NCBI GenBank assembly: GCA_944470555.2
Contig: OX104128.1
Location: 38,051,920 to 38,115,919 of the forward strand
From: Heterobilharzia americana
Lineage: Eukaryota; Platyhelminthes; Trematoda; Strigeidida; Schistosomatidae
Reading direction: 5' to 3'
Length of the DNA: 64,000 nt
The first letter of the stretch is position 1; each line of letters opens with the position of its first letter. Position numbers and translations under genes: made by a program. Shown one piece after another: positions 1 through 10,915 of the stretch. Below the pieces are notes generated by a model. That model did not search any database. It was not told where the DNA came from and saw only the letters and a list, made by a program, of their open reading frames with translations.

Positions 1-235
1 TAGAGTAGTCGAGTGATTTTCTAGATTTTCTACAATTAACAGTATCAGCTTAAAATCCTACTCCATCGAAATATCTTACCTCTTTGCTGTATACCTTTAA
101 TTTTACCTACTGATTGCCCATGACCTTAAAATAACCTACATAACTGTTTTCACGCCGTTACTAGTTTTTCTTCCCTCTGCTCTCAAGGCTGGATTCTGAT
201 TGGTTGTTAACTATTTTACTCATATATAAATATTA

Positions 236-606
236 TTAGTCCCTTGGGTTCCTAATGGAACATGGGGCCTCAGTAGTACGTCTCCAGTGAACTGTGTTCT
301 CTGAAATATTTTGAACCTGGCTCCATGACGGCCCACAAGCTCTCATTTCCTCCTTGCACGATCTCCTCAATGTCACCCTCGACACCCAACTCGTCGCTTC
401 CCATTTGGGTTCCACTTGAGGGCCTGGCCTGGCGCGTGATGTCCCTAGTCGGCCTTCTCAGTGTATGCCCAATCCATCTCCACTTCCTTCCACTACATAT
501 TTGTTGGGTGGTAGGTTCTTGGTTGGTTCGTTCCCAGAGCTCCTTGTTACTTATTCTTTCTGGCAATCCATCTGATCTTCAGTAGCGAGCGTAAGCAGTG
601 AACTAG
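236..606 (-). mobile_element. RTE/SR2-like LINE, 3' end
   Basis: Minus-strand remnant of the C-terminus and 3' end of an RTE-type LINE. An open frame at 566-270 includes NKELWERTNQEP and KWRWIGHTLRRP, the tail that recurs in every RTE copy of this window. It shifts frame after ITRQARPSSG, where the better copy at 20300-20497 reads ITRQALEWNPHGKRR-like sequence. The element ends in the family 3' end (first base reading CCCAAGGGACTAATAAT on the minus strand), followed by AT-rich sequence. The 5' part is missing. Assignment to RTE/SR2 rests on the endonuclease of the longer copy at 56.6 kb. Confidence 0.85.
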
Positions 607-884
607 TTAGCCAGGCGAGGTTAGTTTACTCATATACTGATTTAGAATTGGGTAATCGATCTTCAATTAACTCTTTTACACTATGATGAACGTAACTGGT
701 AGGTAGATGAATCATTAGACCAAGATTATTTGACGCTTTTACATATAAAGATGATAGGATACCTAGAGAACCATTACGTAGAACGTTTACGAAAACGTTT
801 ACGACAAAATACACATCACATACTTAGTGAGCTTTAAATTTAAATTTATAAACTTCGACAAAACAATAACAAGACGTAAATTGT
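607..884. other. no gene recognised
   Basis: AT-rich sequence between an RTE end and PLE-derived sequence. I see no coding signal beyond chance frames. It may be decayed PLE 3' flank. Confidence 0.4.
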
Positions 885-1096
885 CTGAACCGTGTAATGT
901 ATTTGCGCAACACATTTCGAACTATCTGATCACACACGTACTTGTCATAGGTATTTACATAAAAACTCATGAAGATAAGGGGTGAGAAAATAAAATGGGG
1001 TCAGGTAGGAAGGCTGACTTAAAGGTCGAATAACAATGAAAATCAATAGAGCGAAAAAATAATAGTACATCGAACTTGGTTTTTCAATAGTTGAAT
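885..1096 (-). mobile_element. PLE 3' untranslated segment
   Basis: Read on the minus strand this follows the stop of the PLE frame at 1097. Nearly the same segment occurs on the plus strand at 15126-15370, sharing GATCAGATAGTTCGAAATGT, TGCGCAAA and ACGGTTCAGA. A 37-bp piece also lies at 2661-2697. Placing it as the 3' UTR of this PLE family is an inference from its position here. Confidence 0.6.
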
Positions 1097-1840
1097 TTAC
1101 CAAAGGAGGTTTAATGTGACAACAAATTGTTTATGAACACATAAACGTGGTTTCAACTTCCTAATAGCTAAGGCTTCAACAAATTTAAGGATCCCTCCCC
1201 AACATGTTTTGTAAATAGGTGTAAAGGAAGTAGCCACATCAATCTTGTGACCTGTCTCAACGATGTGTTTGGCGATCGAAGAACTTGGACGTCTACTACC
1301 AACATTTATAGATTCAGGTGATTTAATTTGCTTCTGAAGCCACTTTGGAATATGTTCCGAGGCCCTTACTTGCATGGATCTATTAGTCCTCCCTATGTAT
1401 GTGTCACTACACGTACATTTGAATTGGTAGATACAGTGGAATGTGACATTATCGTTCACATGCTGTGGGGGTTTGGGGGAATATATGGGCTTCGTGGTTT
1501 CGATTACTCGAACCCTGGCTGCATAGTAAGTCCTTCTAACAGCAGCGTTAAGTCTCTGCTTAAGGATTGCACTCTGAGAGTCACCTTTGTACGGAAGGCT
1601 GATGAAGACATCCTTCTTTGGGACTGACTGCAGTTCTAGTTTTGACGCTCTGCTAATTTTGTTCTGCCTGATAAATGTTGATGGATAGTTATTTTCCAAC
1701 AAAATATCGTTCAGTGTTCCTCTTTCATCTTCTAAAGTATCCTCGGTGCATATTCGTTGAATTCTGCTGAATAAGCATCTTACTAACGTTTGCTTGTACT
1801 GAACTGGGCAAAAGCTATGATAATTCAGAAACTGACAGCC
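1097..1840 (-). mobile_element. Penelope-like element, thumb and GIY-YIG endonuclease half
   Basis: An uninterrupted minus-strand frame (1879-1097) covers the C-terminal half of a Penelope-like retrotransposon. In order: the thumb region (FLNYHSFCPVQYKQTLV, then NNYPSTFI), a linker with ISLPYKGDSQS, and a GIY-YIG endonuclease whose core reads CIYQFKCTCSDTYIGRTNRS, then RASEH. PLEs use the RT for target-primed synthesis and the GIY-YIG domain for nicking. The first ~15 residues of the open frame (AITKLVGDIHH) come from the flanking inverted copy. The RT palm is missing, so this piece cannot act alone. The copy is young enough to have no stop in about 245 codons. Confidence 0.88.
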
Positions 1841-2660
1841 AAGATGGTGGATATCACCCACCAGTTTTGTGATAGCCATCAGAACCAGAAAAGCATTCTA
1901 ACTTCTGAACATTTCAGAGCTATGAAGGAACTACGAGAGAACCCTGATATTATTATCCTCAGACCTGACAAAGGCTCAGGTGTCGTGATAAAATCGAATA
2001 TAAGTGTAAAATGTCATCGATTCTTGAAGATGAAAATATATTCACTAAGGATTGTTCTTCAGAAGACGTACAATTGTTACAAGGAACTGTGACCGCTAAT
2101 CTGGTGAAATTGCTCGAAATGAACGTCATTACCAGTCAAAAATTCGCCCTACTGAAACCAACTAAATTCGGATTCCCACATCTTTACGGTTTGCCCAAAG
2201 TAGATAAACCCAACAACCCCTTACGTCCCAAAATGTCAATGTGTAAGTCGCCAACGCATAAGCTTGCCCAGTGGCTAGTGGAGTTATTGGATCCCATTAA
2301 GAAGCAGTTTTGTAAGTATTCCTTAAAGGATACATCTGAAGTAATCAAATGCCTTGAGCATGTCAACATAAAGAGTAAATTTATGTGTTCATTTGATGTT
2401 AACTCATTATTTACCAATGTCCCTTTGGTCAAGACGATTGACATTTTATGTGGTTATATTTCTGTGCATAAGTTTCCGATACCCATTTCTTTGGATCGCC
2501 TAAAACAGCTGTTACTTTTATGTACAAACAATATTAAATTCACCTTTGAGGGCGAACATTTCCGCCAGGTTGATGGTGTCGCTATGGGAAGTCCTTTAGG
2601 TCCCCTCCTAGCCGACATATTTATGTCACACGTTGAGAACTTCGCCGAGAAATTAAACGA
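1841..2660 (+). mobile_element. Penelope-like element, RT fingers and palm half
   Basis: Plus-strand RT half of what is probably the same PLE family, placed head-to-head with the copy at 1097-1840. The first frame reads FCDSHQNQKSILTSEHFRAM and IIILRPDKGSGVVI (fingers). A frame change near 2010 leads into the frame 2011-2931, with LPKVDKPNNPLRP, MCSFDVNSLFTNVPL (RT motif A, catalytic Asp present) and DGVAMGSPLGPLLADIF (motif B). It stops before the YxDD motif C. A 37-bp piece of PLE 3' UTR (2661-2697) is fused directly after motif B, so motif C, the thumb and GIY-YIG are deleted. Confidence 0.88.
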
Positions 2661-2697
2661 CCGTGATCAGATAGTTCGAAATGTGCTGCGCAAATAC

Positions 2698-3370
2698 ATT
2701 CTTCTAGAAAGAGTTAAGAGGATAGCCACTCGTATGATCCCTGCAATGGCTGGCCTCACCTGTGAAGATCCACTTAAAGAGCTGAACCTCTTCACTTTGT
2801 CCTATTGCAGACAGAGGGGAGATCTAAGCATGCTATACAGGATTCTAAGAAATGACTTCGGACCTGATCTACCTTCTCTTTTCCTTCCTACTAGGTGGGA
2901 ACACCTCAGAGGACACAGTAGGAGACTATGAAAGCAAAGAACGAACATAGTCTCCGCAGAGTACTGGTTGTCGCGTCGAGTAATCAATGCCTGGAACCGA
3001 CTCCTAGAAGAAGCGGTGTCCACATCATCAACTGACTCGTTCATAAGATTGGACAAGCACAGAAATCTACTGGAAGAGGATTAATATAGACCCTCAGCCT
3101 CCTATCCTTTAATAACAAATCTTAATATGAGTCTTAGTGTTGTCGAGGTCATTTAGAAATGTATACACTCAGCGTCTCATCCAACGGCCTGTCTTCTCTT
3201 CTTATCTTCGCACGTCAGTGGTATTCTTGTTGTTGTGATGGTTGAGGTCCTGATTTGAATTAGAGTAGATCCACTTTCCTGTTAGATTCGTATCTTTCGT
3301 ACTTTACTAGCCTCGTATCGCTCGTAACCTGTTACGTCATACTACTGGTCACAGCACTCTTGGCTTAGAA
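2698..3370 (+). mobile_element. CR1-like LINE, C-terminus and 3' end
   Basis: Immediately after the PLE fragment the same open frame continues into a different element. LERVKRIATRMIPAMAGL, then LNLFTLSYCRQRGDLSM, is the region downstream of the RT in CR1/jockey-type LINEs. After a TGA at 2929-2931 the frame continues (VINAWNRLLEEAV) to a TAA at 3082-3084, a typical end for this group. The apparent 306-residue ORF 2011-2931 is therefore a PLE-CR1 chimera, not a host gene. The 3' boundary near 3370 is approximate. Confidence 0.75.
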
Positions 3371-3634
3371 ATACTTTATAAGTAACAGAATGACCCTGCG
3401 GATAAGCCATTTAAATCATACTGGTTTTTAAACAAATTTCCACGACACCTTATCTGCTCAGATGCTTTTGAAGACATATATGAATATTCCTTATTATCTT
3501 AAAAGTAAGTTGCTCACTAAAAACGAGTTTTTCGTCTGTTGCACCTTAACTGAAAAACTTTAGGTCCCCCGTACATATCAATCAAGACAAAGTGAAGGAA
3601 ATGTCTGCTTGAATTAGATATTTTTCAAATCTAT

Positions 3635-3720
3635 AGGTCAGGGCCCATCGCTTCAGTTGCCAGAGCGTTATCCACTATACCACCGAGTCACAATAACCAC
3701 TTCTTGTGCGACGGTTTATG
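3635..3720 (-). repeat. Sm-alpha SINE fragment
   Basis: On the minus strand this reads GTGACTCGGTGGTATAGTGG and ATAACGCTCTGGC, the tRNA-like head of the schistosome Sm-alpha element. The ribozyme part is absent. Confidence 0.75.
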
Positions 3721-3727
3721 AGGATTT

Positions 3728-3870
3728 ACATATTGATTTCAGGTTGATATTCATCATAGACTGATACTAGTTGGAGAAACACTGGAAACACGCAAGCACT
3801 GGATGGCTGTTTCGTTCTAGTGTGGGACTTCTCAGAATTGCGCACCCCATGCTTACTAAGTAAGCTTAGC
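3728..3870 (-). repeat. SINE-B fragment with hammerhead relic
   Basis: Minus-strand 3' part of the second SINE family (SINE-B). The ribozyme region is at about 3797-3843. The stem II strand GTCCCACACTAG, the GAAA core and the 3' stem I strand CAGTGC are recognisable. The first core box reads CTGAGAA instead of CTGANGA, and the cleavage triplet is altered. Confidence 0.65.
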
Positions 3871-4612
3871 CTAAGAAATTCATGAACATCGGCACTCTTT
3901 ATCAAGTCAAACATTAAACCTTGAAGGATATTACGTACGATTAGAATCCGCATCACTGAGCTTCAGATAATGGCTTCACGTATTTCAACTTACTGATCAC
4001 TGAGTAGAAAACTAGATCGATAACCTATTCTCAACACGGAGTACAATAAGCAGTAGAAGAAATTGTTAGGAAGTGGCCAAAAATGGAAATCATCATTCAA
4101 GGTCATTCGCCATTGGGGCAGAAATATTTTCCTTTCAGATCTTGATTGGTCAAATTAATTTTATTGAACAATTTCATCTTTAAGCTGATTGGTGATCTAG
4201 TGACTTCATTTTATGAGTGGATATTGTATTTAAATACTGTTTTTTGTCTGGTAAAATTTTCTTTGAGTCAGTCGCAGGCTATTATTTTGTCTTCTGGTTT
4301 TCGTGGCTCAGTGAAATATCAGGTGCGGAGGAGAACAGTCGCATCACGCATATCCAGTTCAAGTATCTCGTTACGTTATTACTCGTTCCGCTTATTATCA
4401 AAACCCACGTCCTACTCTCATTTAGTCACATTAGAAATTGGTCTATAATAGCTTTTAATCATTTTGAAGCAATTCTTTACCTTATATATCACCCTGAGGC
4501 AGTAATGCTGCTGCTACAGTTTTTTGATTCTGGAAAATATTTTTAGAATACTACACCTTTTGAGGTTGTACATAAGAATTTGAGTTAAATACAGTGCTAG
4601 TTTCTATCGCAG

Positions 4613-4891
4613 TTCTTACAATATTATCGATTTTTAATCAATAAGTACGGTTACCGCCAACTGATAACACTGATACCTGATAAGAAAGTAAATATACTGA
4701 ATAGAGCTTGTTTCGGCCGATCATTACCAAAAGGTGTACAAACATTAAAATCAATGACTGTTCAACTTTCACACAGACATAATACGTTTGGAGATAGTTT
4801 GAAATATTTCTTAAAGAGTTTAGTGCATCGACTGTTGTGTGCAAAAAAGAATCTAAATGTCTCATCACCAGTTGTGGATACTGTCTTGTAA
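4613..4891 (+). CDS. possible last coding exon of an unrecognised gene
   Basis: A 279-base open stretch starts right after a plausible acceptor (TTTCTATCGCAG) and ends with TAA at 4889-4891, giving 92 residues plus stop. The protein is mixed hydrophilic and hydrophobic, with GYRQLITLIPDKKVNI, CFGRSLPKGVQTLKS and LVHRLLCAKKNL. It does not resemble the LINE or PLE frames of this window. I do not recognise a family. No upstream exon could be linked confidently; the frame at 4217-4546 is one candidate. There is no convincing AATAAA soon after. It could equally be chance or a domesticated repeat. Confidence 0.3.
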   Translation, partial: FLQYYRFLINKYGYRQLITLIPDKKVNILNRACFGRSLPKGVQTLKSMTVQLSHRHNTFGDSLKYFLKSLVHRLLCAKKNLNVSSPVVDTVL

Positions 4892-6289
4892 ACGATTACT
4901 CAAAGGAATGACGGTCTTAATTAGTGAAAGGTTTCAAAATGGTATTCTTTCAGGTTATTCTATTACTTTTATTTCTTATATTCTGTTTTGTAAAAGAAAG
5001 GCAATCTGGATTAAGATTAAAAAAAAGGATTGAATTAGTTTGCTAGATATTCGTCTACTTAAATCGTATGCATGCCAATTTTTTCGTATGTTGCCTAATC
5101 TCTTAGATGGTGCTGTTTGTTTCGTTTCTTATGTAACTCTATCGTCTTTACATTTCTTGAAGCTACATCTCATGACACATAAGTCATTGTTGATTTTGAT
5201 GCATAATTTATGATTTTTTGCTTTCGCAGTAATGGAGTAACTTTGAAGGTCACTCAGAAAACTACTGAGATGGCCAATCAGGTTCATTAAATTTATATAA
5301 AGCTACCTTCTTAACTAAAATCGAGAAAAATGATTGGTTATTTCAGCAGTTGTTAAAGTGACCCTTACGGTCACTTCAATATTTTGAATCTACCTGTTAT
5401 ATTAGCCGAAAAGTGGAAAACGTGATAAGTGTTACTGGTGGTACTACTTTATTTATATTAAAAGTTATTTTAATTATGACTTTAGGAGGGCCAGATTGCG
5501 TGACTCATTGTATAGGTGGATTGAGTATACACGACTGGGCAGGTGTATTCGATACCAATTATATGCAAGGTCAGTGTCCAGACCGAATCGACAGAATCAC
5601 GTGATTAGAACAACTGCAAACGGGCTAAATTATAATACCCCCAACTCACAGTACTTTACATGCTAAAACTTAGTATTACCGCGTAATGGGCCAAGTTGTC
5701 ACAGGTAATATCAGCATATCAATGTAGAAGTCACCAAGATAAAAGAGAAAGATAATTAAAGAATAAGTTCGAATTTCTATCCCAAGAACTATTGTATGTA
5801 GCTGAAGAATATCCATGAGATTAAATGAAAACCTAGGCCTTCTTGGGTTGTTCACAATTATTTTTAAGAAAATGAAAACTAAACAAAAACTGTACATGAA
5901 TAAAAAGTGAAATATATTAGTTATCCTCAGAAGAACTGAATGCAGTGTAACATGATAAATGACTCTATTTGATGACCTTATGGAACCAACTGGATTGAAA
6001 TATTTCTCTGTCAATATTCATTAATATTTCTCACTCCTTTTCTTTTAAGATGTGCATTTTAATGAATTGTTGAGAAGTATTAACAAACGACTTTGAAGGT
6101 CACCTAAAATAATGATATGCAAAAGTTATATTACGAGAAATTAACTTCTAATTAATTATTTTACTTATATATATTCAATAACACTAATCATTATGCAAAC
6201 ATTGATACTGGTTCCCAGTCCAGTGAAAGAAACTGCAAAAGTGATAAGGGAAATGAAACCTGCAATCGGTAAGTTTAAATGATTTGAAA
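4892..6289. other. no gene recognised
   Basis: AT-rich, apparently unique sequence. A short hairpin, AAGTGACC-CTTAC-GGTCACTT, lies near 5357-5378. The open frames at 5413-5604 (plus) and 5676-6014 (minus) have no recognisable content. Confidence 0.45.
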
Positions 6290-6704
6290 TGATGATAAAT
6301 ATTCAGGCAATATCAAGGCATCTCCATAGGAGCCCATATGCCAGCAGAAGTCGAACAATTCTATCCAGTAAAACAACGATGAATTACAAGCATACCAACA
6401 AAAGTAATCACTAATACATATTGTACAAGAGGTGGCTATCATGTCTTAGTGGCCTAGTGGATAACGCCTTTGCGTTTGAAGCGATGGATACTAGTTCCAA
6501 GTCTCAGTGGGAACAATATCACCCACTGAGGTGCAGGTACATCCAGCTGACGGGTACCAAATAGGACGAAACGGGCGTCCTGGATTATTCTGCTAGCCAC
6601 AATCAAGTAATTTGTCGTAATTAATATTCAGGTAATATCGAGGCCTCCACATAGGAGCCCATATACCAACAGAAGTCGAACAATTCGATCCAGTAAAACA
6701 ACGA
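6290..6704 (+). repeat. Sm-alpha SINE, about 1.3 tandem units with hammerhead
   Basis: The tail of one unit (from about 6290) is followed by a full unit; the tail motif ATTCAGGCAATATC/ATTCAGGTAATATC repeats about 328 bp apart, close to the known Sm-alpha unit length. The tRNA-like head lies near 6440-6520. The hammerhead lies near 6540-6585: stem I ATCCAG/CTGGAT and GAAA are intact. The first core box reads CTGACGG instead of CTGANGA and stem II starts GTACC, so self-cleavage is doubtful. A PLE begins at the 3' edge. Confidence 0.88.
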
Positions 6705-7940
6705 AACAATAGTACCTAAATCATCGAATACACCTAGGATATATGGTACAGTGAAATTATATCAAGAAGGTTATCTAATTAGACCGATAGTGGACTTCTA
6801 GAACACTTCTACATATAAGTTGTCAAGTTTCCTTACTCATATATTACAACCAATGAGAAACGATTCACAAACGAGGTTAGCAGACTCATTCGATGTAGTA
6901 AAACGATTTACAGACACTAGAATCAGTGATGAAGAAGTACTAGTTAGCTTTAACATCAACAGCCTTTACACAAAAATGTCAATCGAAATGGTAATGAATA
7001 CCCTAAAAGGAAGACTAGAAAATGATGAAGGTCTAAAAAAAAGAACACAGCTCTCTATAGAAGACATATTAACAGGAGTAGAACTTTGCTTGACAACAAC
7101 GTTCTTCACATTGGATGGGAAGTTGTACCAACAAATATATTTATGGATTTATGGGGGAATAAAGCGCTCTGAAACCATATCTTCGATTAAAATTTGATGG
7201 AGGTATATTGATAAGAAGAATTTCGAAGGATTCCATTCATATATAAACAGTCAGATGGATTCAATAAAATTCCCTATGGAAATAGAGAATGAATTCAGAA
7301 TAGCAGAAGGCACTTTAAAAACAACAGTATATAGAAAACCAATGCATTCTATAAGATTTCTGAATTACCACTCAGCCCACCCAGCCACAATAAAACGAGG
7401 GTTAATCCAGGGTCTGACAGACAGAATACGTAGATTAACAACATGCCCAAATGACCAGCGAAATGAAACGAATCTTTTATCCATGATGTTATCAAAGAAT
7501 CATTACCCAGAGCAATTCATAAAAGATAACATTAAGAAGGAGAAAGAAAAGCCAACACCGGAAGTCAGTGGTATTACCACAGAGGAAAGATAAATCGGAA
7601 TCAATTAGAAGAAACTTTTGACAAACTGGTATTCAAACCAATGAATACGATTAAAAAATATATTGAACTTAATTAAAGATCCGGTTAAAAAACTAAACAA
7701 GAACAATGTGGTGTATAAAAGACCGTATGCAGACTGCCTAATAATCTACGTAGGGCAAATATCAAGATCGTTGAAAACCAGATTGAATGAACATCAAAGA
7801 TGAGTCGAACAAAGACTATTCCTACAGAGGGATGAAAATACAAAAAAATGGAAAAACGTTTATCTATAGAAGCTCACTTATGGGACAAAAACATAACATC
7901 GATTGGAACAACACTACCATAAAGTCCACTAAAAACAAAT
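6705..7940 (+). mobile_element. Penelope-like element, second lineage, decayed
   Basis: Plus-strand PLE with most of the RT and a GIY-YIG remnant. PRIYGTVKLYQEGYLIRPIV is at the start, then VLVSFNINSLYTKM (motif A region; the Asp of SFD is Asn here), then LCLTTTFFTLDGKLYQQI before a decayed motif B. A second frame (7255-7593) holds the thumb: TTVYRKPMHSIRFLNYHSAH and NHYPEQFI. Near 7710-7800, YADCLIIYVGQISRSLKTRL and NEHQR are the GIY-YIG core. Several frame changes and stops make it a pseudogene. It resembles the 60.5-62.3 kb copy more than the one at 1-2.7 kb. Confidence 0.85.
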
Positions 7941-8350
7941 GCGGACTAGCTTCGAGAGATGATTCCTTACGTTCAAATGAGAAGTCATAACCAGTCGGGC
8001 AAACCTGGTAGACAAGCGGATATTGAGTTGTGGTCACGCTATGTTATGAACTGAGAGAAGTTGGAAATATGGACTATTGGATTTCGACTCACTGCCTCAA
8101 TCGAAACGTGTCGGCCACAAAACCTAAAGGTCCTGTGTCCCACCCATACAGGGGTCAAGGGTGTTCACTGTTGACCAGTCTCATACTAGGATGAAACAGC
8201 TGTCCAGTGCTCTCAAGTTTCTGATTCTCCTCCATATGATGTCAGTCTATGATGAATATCAACTTCAAATGGAAGGAAAGATTGACAACTGAATCCATGT
8301 TTACACATATTACCCGTAACACATGGAACAAAGATGGTTGATGTTTGTTT
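7941..8350 (+). repeat. SINE-B copy 1
   Basis: Full-length plus-strand copy. The 5' part (TTCGAGAGATGATTCC and following) matches 14698 and 20641. The tRNA-like middle is degraded. The hammerhead region at about 8165-8210 keeps stem I CACTG/CAGTG, GAAA and AGCTGTC, but its core box reads TTGACCA and stem II is weakened. This copy and the one at 14698-15125 share an extra 3' tail ending GATGGTTGATGTT. Confidence 0.8.
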
Positions 8351-8714
8351 CCCGGCACACTTCTCCCCTCCTCCCCCCCCCCCCACCTAATTTATTTAGC
8401 GTGAAAAACAAAAACGCCGATGATAAATGACTGGCTGATTCCTCTACTTAAAAGACAATGTGTTTGTGGAACCAAGATATATTCCGATAGGAATCTGATT
8501 ACTTGAGCCCAGATAAGCTATCTGTATTTAGATTGGCCTAGAAAATCAGCATCATTTGTCACATTAAATCTGTTTTAAGAAAGTAATCTCCTTCTGGTTA
8601 AATTGAATCTAAAATTAATTAGAACTTAGTGGAGAATTTTATTCTATAGTGAGTGTTGTTTAATATTTCAGGGAGCCTGTTCCAAAATGTGTTGAGTGTA
8701 GTCTTTAGGATTAT
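8351..8714. other. no gene recognised
   Basis: Contains a short C-run (about 8372-8384) and otherwise AT-rich sequence with no coding signal. Confidence 0.45.
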
Positions 8715-10200
8715 TATTATTCATCCCTTGGGTTCCTAGTGGAACATAGGGCTTCACTAGTACGTCACCATCGCCATTTCACTCTCTTCCATGTCACCCT
8801 CGCCTCGGACGCCCAACTCAACCTTTCTCATTCAGCTTCCACTTGACGGTCTGGTCTGGCCTGGCGTGTCTTGTCCCCAAATGGTCTTCCAAGCATGTAT
8901 CCAATCCAATCCAATCCATCTCCACTTCATCCTCCTGCCAATTTCTTGGACGATAGGTTCTTGATTAGTTTGTTGCCATCCAAAGTGAGTTCCTTGTTGC
9001 TTATTCTTATTATTCTGGCCATCCATCTGATCTTCAGTGTCAGTATTGAGTGAGCGTAGGCGCCAGCTGTTGATGATGCATGAAGTATGCAGTTTGTTGG
9101 AAATGCTCTTTATAACGCTGCAAGTCTCTCAACCATCATATCGAAGCACTGATTTACTTGACTGACATCAGTGTTGAAAATGCGCATTTTGTTCACGCTT
9201 TATGCTGTGTGGAGTGGAGTGGAGTAGATCTCCACACTGATTATTTCAGGTTAATGAAGGAAGACCTATCTTGCTGCCTTTCCGATGCTGGCTGGTTTGA
9301 CATCCTCATCTGTGTCATTGCCACCTGTAGTTGAAACGATGCTGCCCTGCTTGGGTAGGTAGGTAGGTATGTAGGTAGGTGAAGCGACAACTCCCTTTAC
9401 ATTTCTCCTGTTCATGGTGATTGGTACTTGTTGTTGTTGGTGGCGGTGGTGGTGCTGTTGGTTGTGTATCTTCATTACCCGTCTTCGCTGCCCTACCTCT
9501 TCAGCCAACTTGTTGGTTTTCACCTATACATCTTCGAGTTTGTCCGACATAAGACATTAAACATAAATCATCATCGTTGGTGAAATCCAAATCGTTTAGG
9601 GTCTTTTCATCCATCAAACAGCGTATTACACAGTTTGTTGCATGATCCAGTCCAGTTCGGTCGAGTCGACTACAATCAGGAGGATGATGGGTGATAGTAG
9701 GCGGCAATATTGTCTTACTCCCTCGTGCCTTCACTTCACTTCACTTCAAAGGCATCACTGGTCTTCTCATTGTGAATCACTCGGCATGTAGCACCACATA
9801 GCATATAGCTGCTGTTGAATGAGGTTGATAAAGGTTTGTGGCACTAAAGCAGTAGTGTTGAAGGAGCAGTTGCCAAATTACTTTTCAGTCGATGCTGTCG
9901 AAAGCCCTTTCAAAATGGATGAAGTTGAGTTGTAGAGTTGACTTCCATTTTGTGCTCTGTTGTATGATGATGCGTAGTGTAGCGTTGCAATCTGATCTGC
10001 ACATAATTTGTTTTCCCTGAAGCCAGCCAGCCTGTTCTGGTCGTAATTTCGAATCCAGCGCATCTTTTAGTCTCTCCAGGATGATGCGGCCTGATATTTT
10101 GCTTGGGGTGTACAGGGATGGAGCATGATTCCGCGCCAGTTCTTGCAAAGACTTAGGTCACTTGGGTTTTTTGGGATTTTGATAAGATAGCCTTTCCTTC
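8715..10200 (-). mobile_element. RTE/SR2-like LINE, RT to 3' end, broken
   Basis: Minus-strand RTE copy lacking the endonuclease. From 10200 downward: LCKNWRGIMLHPCTPQAKYQ, then QNRLAGFRENKLCADQIATL (RT), a FERAFDSID-like motif A at about 9890-9910, LNDLDFTNDDDLCLMSYVGQ (region of motif C), then SIVSTTGGNDTDEDVK and the conserved tail region near 8830-9030. Frame shifts and stops separate these blocks. It ends in the family 3' end near 8715, next to a short AAT repeat. The plus-strand copy at 49226-50065 is closely related. Confidence 0.88.
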
Positions 10201-10234
10201 TCTTCTTCCAAGCTTTCTGCAACAGTCGTATGAG

Positions 10235-10545
10235 GATGTCCGAGTTTTGTTATGATACTAGTAATTCCTCGTTGCTATACAGGGCTCAATTGCTCGATCT
10301 CTGTTGGTAGATGGGTTCGTATGCGGACGCCTTGATACTACTGTTTATCCATGATATTACGTTGATCTCAGTGACCAGCAGAGGAATCTATGACTCACAT
10401 TTCGTCCTATTTGGGAGTCGACTTACTGGATAACGCTCTAGTATTTGTAGTGAATGGTACTGGGTTCGATCCCCAGTGGGGACAACATCACTCGCTAGGG
10501 TGACGATACATTCACACAACTGTCAATCATATAGAACAGTGTATT
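10235..10545. repeat. Sm-alpha SINE, rearranged head-to-head pieces
   Basis: 10240-10425 is a minus-strand 3' part whose hammerhead region near 10380-10425 is decayed (TCCCAAATAGGACGAAAT survives). From about 10426 the plus-strand head follows directly (TGGATAACGCTCTAG, then GGGTTCGATCCCCAGTGGG) to about 10545. The two pieces join near their 5' ends. Confidence 0.75.
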
Positions 10546-10574
10546 GGATAAACATGCTAACGAACAATGAGTAA

Positions 10575-10578
<4 letters not shown>

Positions 10579-10652
<74 letters not shown>
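10579..10652. repeat. (TA)n microsatellite
   Basis: About 37 uninterrupted TA dinucleotides, just downstream of the rearranged Sm-alpha pieces. The assembled length may be uncertain. Confidence 0.97.
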
Positions 10653-10653
<1 letters not shown>

Positions 10654-10827
10654 TGCCTGAGGTTAAATGTCCGAATAAATATTGCTAAAATATTGTTAGT
10701 GTGACCATGGGCAGTACGGGCAGTAAGAACTTTTGCGTCAAAAACCTACCTGTAATATAATAATAATAATAGTAATTGAATTCTGAGGGAGTTGTGGGGA
10801 TTTGGAAATATTCATCGTAGACTGATA

Positions 10828-10915
10828 TACTGGGACGAAACAGCTGTCCAGTGCTCCCAGGTTTCCTTTGTTCCCCCAACTGATGTCAGTGTACGGTGAA
10901 TAAGAACTTGAAATA
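10828..10915 (+). repeat. SINE-B 3' fragment
   Basis: Starts inside the hammerhead (TACTGGGACGAAACAGCTGT, then CCAGTGCTCCCAGG) and runs through the family tail ending near GTGAATAAGAACTTGAAA. The 5' core box is missing. Confidence 0.75.

Noticed and set aside
5403..5604. 63-codon plus-strand frame
   Set aside because: No start context, splice signals or known motif to separate it from chance.
5676..6014. 112-codon minus-strand frame with hydrophobic stretches
   Set aside because: AT-rich sequence readily gives such frames. No conserved motif was visible.
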